Source: Limnohabitans sp. Rim28 (lineage in GTDB: Bacteria; Pseudomonadota; Gammaproteobacteria; Burkholderiales; Burkholderiaceae_C). From it: 64,000 nt of DNA. The notes beneath the pieces were generated by a model. That model was not told the DNA's origin. It did not search any database and saw only the letters and a list, made by a program, of their open reading frames with translations. The translations under genes and the position numbers were made by a program. Position 1 is the first letter of the stretch. Each line of letters opens with the position of its first letter. Positions 8,941 to 17,392 of the stretch are shown here, piece after piece. Location of the stretch: NCBI RefSeq assembly GCF_000293865.2, contig NZ_ALKN02000007.1, positions 1-64,000 of the forward strand. Direction: 5' to 3'.

Positions 8941-8977
8941 GGAGACTCAGACGCCGAATGGGCGCAGAGCCGGAGCT

Positions 8978-10843
8978 TTAAGCCAGACGCGCTTGCAATG
9001 CGGCCTTGGTGTCCAGCAAAGCTTGGGGCAGGTGGTAGCTCAATTGCGCAAAGTGCTCGTCGTGCAGTTTGAACTCGGCCTGCCAAGAGGCCTTGTCGAT
9101 GTTGGTGACCGACTTGAACTGTTCGGCGCTGAACGCGATGCCGTTCCAGTTGATTTCAGCGTAAGTGGGCGCAATGCCAAACATGGTTTCTTCGCCCTGG
9201 GCTTTGCCCTCCAGGCGGTCGATCATCCACTTGAGGACGCGCATGTTGTCGCCATAGCCGGGCCAGACAAACGAGCCGTCTTCGCCCTTGCGGAACCAGT
9301 TGACGCAGTACATGGCGGGCAGTTTGTGGCCAGCGGCTTGGGCCTTGGCGCCGGTGTTGAGCCAGTGCTGGAAGTAGTCGCTCATGTTGTAGCCACAGAA
9401 GGGCAGCATGGCGAAGGGGTCGCGGCGCACCACGCCTTGCGCGCCAAAGGCTGCGGCAGTCGTCTCAGAGCCCATGGTCGCAGCCATGTAAACACCTTCG
9501 GCCCAGCTGCGCGCTTCGGTGACCAATGGCACAGTGCTTGAGCGGCGGCCACCGAACATGAAGGCATCGATCGGCACGCCTGCAGCGTCGTCCCAAGCGG
9601 GGTCGAGCGCGGGGTTGTTGGTCGCGGACACGGTGAAGCGGGCGTTGGGGTGGGCGGCTTTGGCGCCGGTCTCTTTGGCGATCTGGGGGGTCCAGTCCTT
9701 GCCTTGCCAGTCGATCAAATGGTCGGGCAACTTGCCGGTGTCTTTTTCCATGCCTTCCCACCACACGTCGCCGTCGTCGGTCAGGGCCACGTTGGTGAAG
9801 ATCACGTCTTTGTTCAGACTCAACATGCAGTTGGGGTTGGTTTTCATGTTGGTGCCGGGGGCCACGCCAAAGTAACCCGCTTCGGGGTTGATGGCGTACA
9901 TCTTGCCGTCGGTGTGCGGCTTGACCCAGGCAATGTCATCACCAATGGTGGTGACTTTCCAGCCGTCAAACGCAGCAGGCGGTACCAGCATCGAGAAGTT
10001 GGTTTTGCCGCAAGCGCTGGGGAAAGCCGCTGCCACGTGGTACTTCTTGCCTTCAGGATTGGTCACGCCCAAGATGAGCATGTGCTCGGCCAACCAACCT
10101 TGGTCTTTGCCCATGTTGGAGGCAATGCGCAGCGCAAAGCACTTTTTGCCCAGCAATGCGTTGCCGCCGTAGCCTGAGCCATAAGACCAGATTTCGCGGG
10201 TCTCTGGGAAGTGCACGATGTACTTGGTGCTGGGGTTGCAAGGCCAAGAGGTTTTGTCTTTTTCGCCAGCGGCCAAAGGCGCGCCCACGGTGTGCATGCA
10301 AGGCACAAACTCACCATCGGTGCCCAGCACGTCGTACACGGCTTTGCCCATGCGCGTCATGATTTTTTGGTTGACGGCCACATAAGCGCTGTCGCTCAAT
10401 TCGATGCCGATGTGGCTGATGTGCGACCCCAAGGGGCCCATCGAGAAAGGCACCACATACAGGGTGCGGCCGGCCATGCAACCGTCAAACAAGGGGTTCA
10501 GGGTGGCGCGCATTTGCGCGGGATCCATCCAGTTGTTGGTGGGGCCGGCGTCTTCTTTTTGGGCAGAGCAAATGTAGGTGCGGTCTTCCACGCGGGCCAC
10601 GTCCGACGGGTCGGACCAAGCCAAGAAAGAGTTGGTGCGCTTGGCGGGGTTGAGTTTTTTGAAGGTGCCGGCAGCCACCAGTTCGGCGCACAGGCGATCG
10701 TATTCTTCTTGGGAGCCGTCGCACCAGTAAATGTTCGCGGGTTTGCACAGGGCGGCCATTTCTGCGACCCAGGCGATCAATTTGGCGTTCTTCACATAGG
10801 CGGGCGTGTTGAGGTTCAGGCCCTGCATCGCGGGTGAATTCAT
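8978..10843 (-). CDS. pckG: Phosphoenolpyruvate carboxykinase (GTP)
   Basis: 621 residues, matching the GTP-dependent PEPCK family (about 590-620) rather than the ATP form. It decarboxylates and phosphorylates oxaloacetate to PEP at the start of gluconeogenesis. The P-loop-like kinase motif [11 protein letters not shown] is near residue 280, with EGWPLQ-type and FGGRRS-type blocks (here [12 protein letters not shown]) further on. The ATG at 10843 ([12 protein letters not shown]) has a GGAG upstream; the open frame extends to 11413 but that part lacks family similarity and overlaps modA. A 13-bp inverted repeat lies in the leader (10870-10909), and a strong terminator follows. Confidence 0.96.
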   Translation of the reverse strand: MNSPAMQGLNLNTPAYVKNAKLIAWVAEMAALCKPANIYWCDGSQEEYDRLCAELVAAGTFKKLNPAKRTNSFLAWSDPSDVARVEDRTYICSAQKEDAGPTNNWMDPAQMRATLNPLFDGCMAGRTLYVVPFSMGPLGSHISHIGIELSDSAYVAVNQKIMTRMGKAVYDVLGTDGEFVPCMHTVGAPLAAGEKDKTSWPCNPSTKYIVHFPETREIWSYGSGYGGNALLGKKCFALRIASNMGKDQGWLAEHMLILGVTNPEGKKYHVAAAFPSACGKTNFSMLVPPAAFDGWKVTTIGDDIAWVKPHTDGKMYAINPEAGYFGVAPGTNMKTNPNCMLSLNKDVIFTNVALTDDGDVWWEGMEKDTGKLPDHLIDWQGKDWTPQIAKETGAKAAHPNARFTVSATNNPALDPAWDDAAGVPIDAFMFGGRRSSTVPLVTEARSWAEGVYMAATMGSETTAAAFGAQGVVRRDPFAMLPFCGYNMSDYFQHWLNTGAKAQAAGHKLPAMYCVNWFRKGEDGSFVWPGYGDNMRVLKWMIDRLEGKAQGEETMFGIAPTYAEINWNGIAFSAEQFKSVTNIDKASWQAEFKLHDEHFAQLSYHLPQALLDTKAALQARLA

Positions 10844-10869
10844 GGGGAAAGCTCCAAAGTTTAAAAATC

Positions 10870-10909
10870 GTTTTTCCAAAAGCCCAGGGAGGGGATTTTG
10901 GAAAAACGG
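10870..10909. promoter_or_regulatory. 13-bp inverted repeat in the pckG leader
   Basis: CGTTTTTCCAAAA (10870-10882) and TTTTGGAAAAACG (10897-10909) are perfectly inverted around a 14-nt G-rich loop, 27 bp before the pckG ATG. On the minus strand the stem is followed by ATTTTTAAA. It could be an operator or an attenuator-like structure controlling pckG; the sequence does not decide which. Confidence 0.45.
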
Positions 10910-11044
10910 CTTGCAGGCTGAGATACTGAGCGCTGGACATGGACGGGTCGCCAGCAGGGTCTCGATTTTAGGGAGACCGCCTGTTTCTTGCTTGTCAGAT
11001 TGGCCGAAAACCCCTTTATATCTATGCAAAATAATCATGAAAGT

Positions 11045-11845
11045 ATGCGAGGTGCTCGCTGGCCCATGGCGCGCCAGCGGCGGCGTTGGCTCGGCTTCAT
11101 GGGGGCCCTGTCGGGGGCTTTGCTGGGGCCATCCTGGGCTTTGGCGCCAACCCGAATCAAGGTGGCGGCCGCCAGCAATCTGAAGTTTGTACTTGCTGAC
11201 TTGACGGCTCTTTACAGGCAACAAACAGGCGTTCAAGTGGATGTTAACTTGGGCGCTTCGGGCAATTTGGCGCGGCAAATTTTGCAAGGGCTGCCCGTTG
11301 AACAGTTCATTTCGGCGGACGAAGCATGGGTGGCCGAGCTGGTCAAAGCAGGCCGGACGCTGGACGCCGGGCAGCGCTACGCCACGGGCCAATTGGCCTT
11401 GGTGGTCCCTCAAAATTCAGCATTGCCACTGAGCCAAGGCTTGGCCGCAGTGGTCCGAGCGATGAAGACGGGCGACAAATTCGCCATCGCCAACCCAGCG
11501 CTGGCCCCCTATGGCGTGGCCGCCGAGGAGGCCTTGCTGCGCGCAGGCGTTGGGCCCTTACCGGCGCCGAAAAAAGTGTTGGGCGACAACATTGGCCAAG
11601 CCACCCAGTTTGTCGCCACGGGTGCAGCGCAAGCCGGCATCACGGCTTTGGCACTGGCAAGTGCGCCCGAAATCGCCAGCGCATTGCAGGTCTTGCCCTT
11701 GCCCGTGCATCTGCATTCACCCCTGCACCAGCGCATGGTGTTGTTACAAGGCGCCAGTGCGGCCGCTGTGAATTGGCACCGGTTTTTGCTCAGCCCGCCA
11801 GCCCAGACGGTCTTGGTGCGCCACGGCTATGCCTTGCCGCAATAA
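11045..11845 (+). CDS. modA: Molybdate ABC transporter substrate-binding protein
   Basis: About 266 residues from the ATG at 11045. A basic N-region (MARQRRRW) and hydrophobic core ending near SWALA form a signal peptide, after which [14 protein letters not shown] and [10 protein letters not shown] match ModA, where Ser and backbone groups bind the oxyanion. The start is uncertain: ATGs at 11024, 11045 and 11066 are in frame and none has a good ribosome binding site. It is the first gene of modABC, 30 bp before modB, and is divergent from pckG. It would supply molybdate for molybdoenzymes such as the IorAB-type hydroxylase at 49.9-52.5 kb. Confidence 0.92.
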   Translation: MRGARWPMARQRRRWLGFMGALSGALLGPSWALAPTRIKVAAASNLKFVLADLTALYRQQTGVQVDVNLGASGNLARQILQGLPVEQFISADEAWVAELVKAGRTLDAGQRYATGQLALVVPQNSALPLSQGLAAVVRAMKTGDKFAIANPALAPYGVAAEEALLRAGVGPLPAPKKVLGDNIGQATQFVATGAAQAGITALALASAPEIASALQVLPLPVHLHSPLHQRMVLLQGASAAAVNWHRFLLSPPAQTVLVRHGYALPQ

Positions 11846-11875
11846 TCAGAACCCCGCATACGCCTTCTTCACCCC

Positions 11876-12553
11876 ATGGATTGGTCCGCCCTTCACGTTT
11901 CGCTGACATTGGCCGTTTTGACCACCTTGGTTTTGCTGCCCGTGGGCTTGGCGCTGGCCCGTTGGCTGGCGGTGACCGCTTGGGCAGGGCGGCCCGTGGT
12001 CGAGGCCTTGTTGTTGTTGCCTTTGCTGTTGCCGCCCACCGTCATTGGTTTTTACTTTTTGGTGGCCTTTGGCCAAGGTGGCGCTTTGGGCGCCTGGCTC
12101 GCGGCCTCGGGTGTGCGTTTGGTTTTCACGCTCGAAGGCCTGCTCTTGGTCAGTGTGTTGGTCAATTTGCCCTTCATGGTGCAACCGATTCAACGCGCGT
12201 TTGCCGCGGTGCCCCACAGCCTGCGCGAGGCGGCGTGGGTCTCGGGCCTGTCGAGCTGGCAGACCTTTTGGCGCATTGAGTTGCCGCTGGCCTGGCCCGG
12301 TTTGCTGGCGGGCATGGCCCTCACCGTGGCCCACACACTGGGTGAATTTGGCGTGGTGCTCATGGTGGGTGGCAACATCGAGGGCGAGACCCGCACCCTG
12401 TCGGTATCGCTCTACGACAAGGTGCAGGGCATGGATTTGCAGTCGGCCCATGTGATGGCGCTGGCGCTGGTGAGTGTGTCCTTGTTGGCGCTGACCGTGG
12501 TGTTGGCCTTTGACCGGGTGGGCCAACGCGGCCGCGCCCTGCAGGAGCGCTGA
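11876..12553 (+). CDS. modB: Molybdate ABC transporter permease
   Basis: 225 residues with about five membrane helices, the standard size for ModB. The cytoplasmic EAA-type loop is visible as EAAWVSGLSSWQTFWRIELP, which contacts the ATPase. The C-terminal half (HTLGEFGVVLMVGGNI) is highly characteristic of ModB. Its stop overlaps the modC start by one base (TGATG), so permease and ATPase are translationally coupled. The ATG at 11876 follows modA by 30 bp. Confidence 0.95.
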   Translation: MDWSALHVSLTLAVLTTLVLLPVGLALARWLAVTAWAGRPVVEALLLLPLLLPPTVIGFYFLVAFGQGGALGAWLAASGVRLVFTLEGLLLVSVLVNLPFMVQPIQRAFAAVPHSLREAAWVSGLSSWQTFWRIELPLAWPGLLAGMALTVAHTLGEFGVVLMVGGNIEGETRTLSVSLYDKVQGMDLQSAHVMALALVSVSLLALTVVLAFDRVGQRGRALQER

Positions 12554-13722
12554 TGACCGGCCTGCAAGTGCAATTGCGCTCGGCCAGCCCAATCCGGCTG
12601 GCCGCTGAATTTGAATGCGGCGCGGGCGAGTTGGTGGCCTTGGTTGGGCCGTCCGGCAGTGGCAAAACCAGCATGTTGCGCGCCATTGCCGGGCTGTGGA
12701 CGCCGGCCGATGTGCAAGGCCATATTCGGGTGGGGGAACAGGCTTGGCTGGACACGGCAGCGGGCGTGCAGCTCAGTCCGCAGGCGCGTCGGGCGGGCTT
12801 GGTGTTCCAGCAGTACGCTTTGTTTCCGCACATGACCGCCCACGCCAATGTCTCGCTGGCAGCTGGCGCAGGTTGGACCCGTGCGGATGTGCAGGCCTTG
12901 CTGTCGCGACTGGGCTTGGCCGAACTGAGTGCGCGCAGGCCCGCGCAACTGTCTGGCGGTCAGCAGCAGCGCGTGGCTTTGGCGCGTGCCTTGGTGCGGG
13001 TCATGCCCACGCCCATGGACGCATCGGCTTCAAGCCCCGCCCACTTGCCCGGTGTTTTGTTGTTGGACGAGCCGTTTTCTGCGGTGGATGCACCCACACG
13101 GCAGACGCTTTACCGCGAGTTGGCCGCATTGCGTCAAAAGGTGTCGGTGCCCATGGTGCTGGTCACGCACGATTTGGCCGAGGCCCGTCGCCTGGCCGAT
13201 CGGGTGGTGATTGTGGACGCGGGCCAGACCCTCCAAACCGGTGAGCCCGCCCGTGTGTTCGCCAGCCCGCGCAACGCGCGTGTGGCCGAGTTGGTCGGCA
13301 TTCAAAACCATTTTGAAGGATGCTTTTTCAAGGACAGGCCGGGTTGGGGCCGCTTGCGCTGGACCGATGCAAGCCATCCTGAATGCCATGTCGAGTTGCC
13401 AGTGCCCGATAAAAACAAGATTGACGACGGCATGCCGGTGACTTGGGTGATGAACGGCGAACAAGTCGATGTGCTGGGCGATGGCGATTTGCCCAGCCTG
13501 GAAGAGCCGGGTCACACCCGCTTGCGCTGCCAGCTGCTGGAGGTCTTGTCGCTGGGCGAAATCAGCCTGTGCACACTCATGCCCGAAGCCTTGCCCAGCC
13601 AAACCATCACCTTGAACCTGACCAGCCGCCTGCTGCAGCGTTTGCAGGTGGGTTCTGGAGGCTGGGTTCAACTCCAGATCGCGCCTGGCGCCTTGCACAT
13701 CATGCCGGTGCGCACAAACTAA
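12553..13722 (+). CDS. modC: Molybdate ABC transporter ATP-binding protein
   Basis: 389 residues. The ATPase domain has Walker A GPSGSGKTS at 32-40, the signature LSGGQQQRVALARAL at about 133, Walker B VLLLDEP at about 168 and the switch His in VTHD. The C-terminal third is a regulatory TOBE/MOP-like extension (ending around LQIAPGALHIMP) that in ModC proteins binds molybdate and can trans-inhibit transport. It is coupled to modB by a TGATG overlap with CAGGAG upstream of the ATG. The operon ends here; a Bug receptor gene starts 122 bp later. Confidence 0.95.
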   Translation: MTGLQVQLRSASPIRLAAEFECGAGELVALVGPSGSGKTSMLRAIAGLWTPADVQGHIRVGEQAWLDTAAGVQLSPQARRAGLVFQQYALFPHMTAHANVSLAAGAGWTRADVQALLSRLGLAELSARRPAQLSGGQQQRVALARALVRVMPTPMDASASSPAHLPGVLLLDEPFSAVDAPTRQTLYRELAALRQKVSVPMVLVTHDLAEARRLADRVVIVDAGQTLQTGEPARVFASPRNARVAELVGIQNHFEGCFFKDRPGWGRLRWTDASHPECHVELPVPDKNKIDDGMPVTWVMNGEQVDVLGDGDLPSLEEPGHTRLRCQLLEVLSLGEISLCTLMPEALPSQTITLNLTSRLLQRLQVGSGGWVQLQIAPGALHIMPVRTN

Positions 13723-13844
13723 CAGGTCTGGCAGCTTGCCCGGTCTGAGGTGCCAAAAAAGCAAGCCATGTTGCTCCACTTGACATGCCAGAGGGCCTGA
13801 CTCAGAGACAATGGCCTTTTGTTCCATTCATGAAAGAGCCTGCA

Positions 13845-14825
13845 ATGAATACCCACGCCGTGCGACGCATCCTCGGTCTCCTGGCCTGCGCAATGGCTGC
13901 CGTCAGCCCCTTGGCCCATGCCCAGACCGACAACTACCCCGCCAAGCCCATCACCATCGTGGTCGGTTATCCGCCGGGCGGCAGCACCGACCTGACCGGG
14001 CGCGTGGTGGCCGCAGCCCTGGCCAAAAGCCTGAACGCCACGGTCGTGGTCGAGAACATCGGGGGTGCCGGCGGCGCCATCGGTGCGCAAAAGGTGCTCG
14101 GTGCGGCGCCTGACGGTTACACCCTGTTGGTGGGCGCCAACAACGAAGTGGCCATCAACCGGCTGGTTTCGTCCACCATCAAGTACAGCTGGCAGGACTT
14201 CACCCCCATTGGGCTGATCGCCTCGCAGCCCTTGGTGCTGGTGACATCGCCCAAGATGGGCGTGAAAAACACCGATGAGTTCCTCAAGCTGGCCAAGTCC
14301 AACCCGGGTCGCTTCAGCTATGGCAGCTCGGGCGTGGGCACTTCATTGCACCTGGCCGGTGAAATGGTCAAGGAGCAAGCGGGCATCTTCATGACGCACA
14401 TTCCTTACCGCGGTGTGGCCCCGTTGGCCACCGACGTGATCGGCAACAACTTGGAGGTTGGCGTGTTCGTGCTCTCCAGTGGTCTGCCCCATATCCGCAG
14501 CGGCAAGGTGGTGGCCCTGGGCACCACCGAAAAGAACCGGTCGAAGGTCACTCCGGAGATTCCCGCATTGGCCGAGCATCCGCTCCTGAAGAACACCGAC
14601 ATCAGCACCTGGTTTGTGCTGATGGGCCCTGGCAAGCTGCCAGAGCCGATTGCCGCCAAATTGAAAAAAGGTCTGGCCGATGCCCTGCAAAACCCCGAAT
14701 TGCGCAGCAAGCTTGAAGCCTCCGGCTCGGCCGTGGCCCAAGGCGCGGTGGACATGAACAAGTTCCTGCGCGAAGAGACCGCCAAGTACCAGCGCATCGT
14801 TGACTTTGCCAAGATCCGCGAATGA
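13845..14825 (+). CDS. Tripartite tricarboxylate transporter substrate-binding protein (Bug family)
   Basis: 326 residues from the ATG at 13845. The signal peptide ends near AHAQ, then NYPAKPITIVVGYPPGGSTD, DGYTLLVG and THIPYRGVAP mark the Bug fold. The C-terminus overlaps the next gene in an ATGA, a tight coupling to an aspartoacylase/succinylglutamate-desuccinylase-like amidohydrolase. The ligand is therefore probably an N-acylated amino acid or another amide-containing carboxylate (inference). No TctA/TctB genes are near. Confidence 0.93.
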   Translation: MNTHAVRRILGLLACAMAAVSPLAHAQTDNYPAKPITIVVGYPPGGSTDLTGRVVAAALAKSLNATVVVENIGGAGGAIGAQKVLGAAPDGYTLLVGANNEVAINRLVSSTIKYSWQDFTPIGLIASQPLVLVTSPKMGVKNTDEFLKLAKSNPGRFSYGSSGVGTSLHLAGEMVKEQAGIFMTHIPYRGVAPLATDVIGNNLEVGVFVLSSGLPHIRSGKVVALGTTEKNRSKVTPEIPALAEHPLLKNTDISTWFVLMGPGKLPEPIAAKLKKGLADALQNPELRSKLEASGSAVAQGAVDMNKFLREETAKYQRIVDFAKIRE

Positions 14826-15790
14826 CACCCCTTCCATTTGATCTGCCCTGCCCCGACATCTCGATGTGGCGCCAGGGCAACACCGGCACCGAAGGCGTCT
14901 GGCATTTCGATTCGGGACAACCCGGCCGGCATGTCCTGATCAGCGCCCTCATCCACGGCAACGAACTGTGTGGCGCCTGGGCGCTCAAGGGCCTGCTGGA
15001 GGCGGGCGTTCGCCCCGCGGTGGGTCAGCTCACCTTGATGTTCGCGAACCTGAGGGCATTCGAGCGCTTTGACGAGGCGAACCACGATGCATCGCGTTTT
15101 GTCGACGAAGACATGAACCGCCAATGGATGGACGATCGCATCGCTGAACCCCGCACGCTCGAGCGCCAGCGCGTGGCCGCGCTCGCCCCTTGGGTGCAAC
15201 AGGCCGACTGGGTGCTGGACCTGCATTCCATGCACGAACCTGGCGCGCCGCTGCTGCTGACCGGTGTGCAGCCACGCAACCTGCAACTGGCACGCCAGCT
15301 GGCCAACCCGGTTCACATCGTGGTCGATGCCGGTCACAAGGACGGCGTGCGCATGCGCGACTACGGGCGCTTTGGCCTGCCCGATGACGAGGCGCCCGGG
15401 ACGCGTTCGCTGCTGATCGAATGTGGCTTCCATGGCGACCCGGCCAGCCGCGATGTGGCGCGTGACCTGAGCATCCGTTTCCTTGAGGTGTCGGGTGTGC
15501 TCTCGGCCTCCGCCTTGCAAGCGGCATTGCCCGGCTGGAGACAGGCCGACGCCCAGCAACAGTGGGCCCTCGAAGTGACCGGACCGGTGGTGGCGCGCAG
15601 CGAGAAATTCCGTTTCACCGAGCCGTTCAAGGGACTGGAATGCATCGCTCAGGCGGGTACGGTGATTGGCGACAACGATGGCGAGCCTGTCACCACGCCT
15701 TATGACGACTGCGTGCTGGTCATGCCCTCGGTGCGACAGGCCCGGGCGGGCGTGACCGTGGTGCGTTTCGCACGGCGGCGGCCCTTGTAG
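14822..15790 (+). CDS. Succinylglutamate desuccinylase/aspartoacylase family amidohydrolase
   Basis: 322 residues of the AstE/AspA zinc carboxypeptidase (M14-like) fold. The zinc motif HGNE is at 45-48, the third ligand lies in VLDLHSMHEPG near residue 136 and a conserved LIECGFHGD is near 199. AstE and AspA cleave N-succinylglutamate and N-acetylaspartate; many relatives with Bug partners are uncharacterised, so the substrate is open. No other ast genes are present, which argues against a role in the arginine succinyltransferase pathway. It is translationally coupled to the Bug receptor and followed by a bidirectional terminator. Confidence 0.87.
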   Translation: MTPLPFDLPCPDISMWRQGNTGTEGVWHFDSGQPGRHVLISALIHGNELCGAWALKGLLEAGVRPAVGQLTLMFANLRAFERFDEANHDASRFVDEDMNRQWMDDRIAEPRTLERQRVAALAPWVQQADWVLDLHSMHEPGAPLLLTGVQPRNLQLARQLANPVHIVVDAGHKDGVRMRDYGRFGLPDDEAPGTRSLLIECGFHGDPASRDVARDLSIRFLEVSGVLSASALQAALPGWRQADAQQQWALEVTGPVVARSEKFRFTEPFKGLECIAQAGTVIGDNDGEPVTTPYDDCVLVMPSVRQARAGVTVVRFARRRPL

Positions 15791-15796
15791 CCAAGC

Positions 15797-15835
15797 CACC
15801 GCCCCAGACCCGCCGCTGGCCGTGCCGGGGCGGTG
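15797..15835. repeat. GC-rich hairpin after the aspartoacylase-like gene
   Basis: CACCGCCCC and GGGGCGGTG are inverted with a 21-nt loop, seven bases after the stop codon. There is no T-run, so it may stabilise the mRNA end or act with the adjoining terminator. Confidence 0.45.
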
Positions 15836-15859
15836 TGCATCACGCCGGAGCGCACAAAG

Positions 15860-15894
15860 CAAAACCCGCAAAGCTTGCGCTGTTGCGGGTTTTG
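15860..15894. terminator. Bidirectional Rho-independent terminator
   Basis: CAAAACCCGCAA and TTGCGGGTTTTG form a perfect 12-bp stem with an 11-nt loop. T-rich tracts follow on both strands (GGGTTTTGTTG and GGGTTTTGCTTTG), so it can stop the operon ending at 15790 and the convergent small gene ending at 15945. Confidence 0.85.
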
Positions 15895-15944
15895 TTGTGA
15901 AGGGTGCGGTTGAGCGATCAGCGCACCTGCGACTTCAAGAAGCT

Positions 15945-16079
15945 TCAGGCCATGAAGATGGCAATGAAAGCCAGCAAGAAAATCAGCACCGCACCGGCGG
16001 CTGGAATGACCACGGGAATGTGCTTGACCACGTTTTCCACGGGATCGTCAGATGTATGAGAGTCGTTGTGAGCAGACAT
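15945..16079 (-). CDS. 44-residue single-helix membrane peptide
   Basis: An intact frame of 44 codons starting MSAHNDSHTSDDPVENVV and ending IFMA. A hydrophilic, His/Asp-rich N-terminus of about 20 residues precedes one strongly hydrophobic helix (about 22-44) rich in Val, Ile, Leu and Phe. It is bounded by a bidirectional terminator downstream and a 500-bp gene-free area otherwise, so it is the only candidate gene here. Small one-helix proteins with this shape often accompany cytochrome oxidases or other membrane complexes, but I cannot assign a partner. No clear Shine-Dalgarno sequence is present. Confidence 0.6.
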   Translation of the reverse strand: MSAHNDSHTSDDPVENVVKHIPVVIPAAGAVLIFLLAFIAIFMA

Positions 16080-16164
16080 GGGGTACCCCGAAACAAGAAT
16101 GCACATATTGTAGCCAAGCGCTCATGGCATTCTTTTCACAAGGCTGACGGGTTGATGGACGCAC

Positions 16165-17187
16165 TCACTCGGCCACGATCTTGCGTTCACGGATGACCCG
16201 GCCCCACATGGCCGTGTCGGCGGCCATGTAGCGTGCCAATTCATCTCGGCTGCCAGGCATGGGCGTCAATCCGTGTTTGTTGAGCTGGTCGACCACTTCG
16301 GGCGTGGTCAGAACTTTGACCAGCTCGGTGTTCCATCGGTCGAGCAGCGGCTTGGGCACTTTGGAGGAGGCCACAAACGCGTACCAGTTGGTGGCGTTAA
16401 AACCCGCTAAGCCCGACTCGGCAATCGTCGGCACCTTGGGCAAGCTGGCCACGCGTTGCGCGCCTGTGCTGGCCAGCGGAATCAACTTGCCCGCCTCAAT
16501 GTGCGGGGCTGCGGTGGCCATGGTGGCGTACCAACCGGTCACCCGGCCACCCAGTACGTCTTGAAGTGCAGCGGCACCCCCTTTGTAAGGGACGTGCACG
16601 GTGTCCAGATTGGCCATGTCATTGACCAATTCACCCGCCAGGTGCGACGCAGAGCCGGGTCCGGTGGAGGCAAAAGTGATCGTGCCTGGGTTCTTGCGGG
16701 CACTGGCCAAAAATTCTGCAAAGGTCTTGATGCCCGCACCGGCATGGACCACCAGGACGTTCGGAAAATTAACGGCCATGGTCAGAGGCGCCAGGTCCTT
16801 GACGGGGTCGTAAGGCAGTTTCATCATGTGTGGCGCAATGGCCAAGGGTCCCACCGAACCCAACAACAAAACACTGCCGTCGGCTGGGCCGCTGGCGGTG
16901 AACTGGTGCGCGATGTTGCCGCCAGCGCCGGCTTTGTTCTCCACGGTGACCGAAATGCCCAGGTTTTCGCCCAAACGTTTGGCGATGATGCGCGCACCCA
17001 TGTCGGCCGCACCGCCCGCGACAAAGCCCACGACCATGGTCACGTTCTTTTTGGGTGGAAACTCTTGGGCATGGGCTGGGTTGGCCTGCAAGCCCCAAAC
17101 ACCTGCCAGCAATCCAGCGCAGGCCAAAAGCCATGAACGCCGCGCTGTCTGCCCTGCGGCTGTGGTATCCAATCTGAGGTATTTCAT
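16165..17187 (-). CDS. Tripartite tricarboxylate transporter substrate-binding protein (Bug family)
   Basis: 340 residues from the ATG at 17187, which has TTGGAG upstream. The signal peptide (SWLLACAGLLAGVWGL, cleaved near AHAQ) precedes KNVTMVVGFVAGGAAD, a DGSVLLLG block and the HVPYKGGAAA motif of Bug receptors. It is divergent from a DadA-like FAD oxidoreductase with 205 bp between them, so an amino-acid-like ligand is conceivable. No membrane subunits are nearby. Confidence 0.93.
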   Translation of the reverse strand: MKYLRLDTTAAGQTARRSWLLACAGLLAGVWGLQANPAHAQEFPPKKNVTMVVGFVAGGAADMGARIIAKRLGENLGISVTVENKAGAGGNIAHQFTASGPADGSVLLLGSVGPLAIAPHMMKLPYDPVKDLAPLTMAVNFPNVLVVHAGAGIKTFAEFLASARKNPGTITFASTGPGSASHLAGELVNDMANLDTVHVPYKGGAAALQDVLGGRVTGWYATMATAAPHIEAGKLIPLASTGAQRVASLPKVPTIAESGLAGFNATNWYAFVASSKVPKPLLDRWNTELVKVLTTPEVVDQLNKHGLTPMPGSRDELARYMAADTAMWGRVIRERKIVAE

Positions 17188-17392
17188 GTTCAAGCTCCAA
17201 TCCATAGAGCCATAAGCCTAACAGGCCAGACCCCAGGCTGCAGTCGCTTGCGTTGCCCTTGCCTGCGGTTTTTTGAGGTCTGGTTGTTGCTAATAGACGG
17301 GGCTGTCACCGTCTCTATACTGATCCAAAGCGGCGCTTTTCGGCTCATGTCAGCGCGCTTCCAACTTCGTTGCACAAGCGGTATTCATCGGT

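Noticed and set aside
11005-11035. TTATATCTATG near modA as a ModE-type operator half-site
   Set aside because: Only one half of the expected dyad is present, so it cannot be supported.
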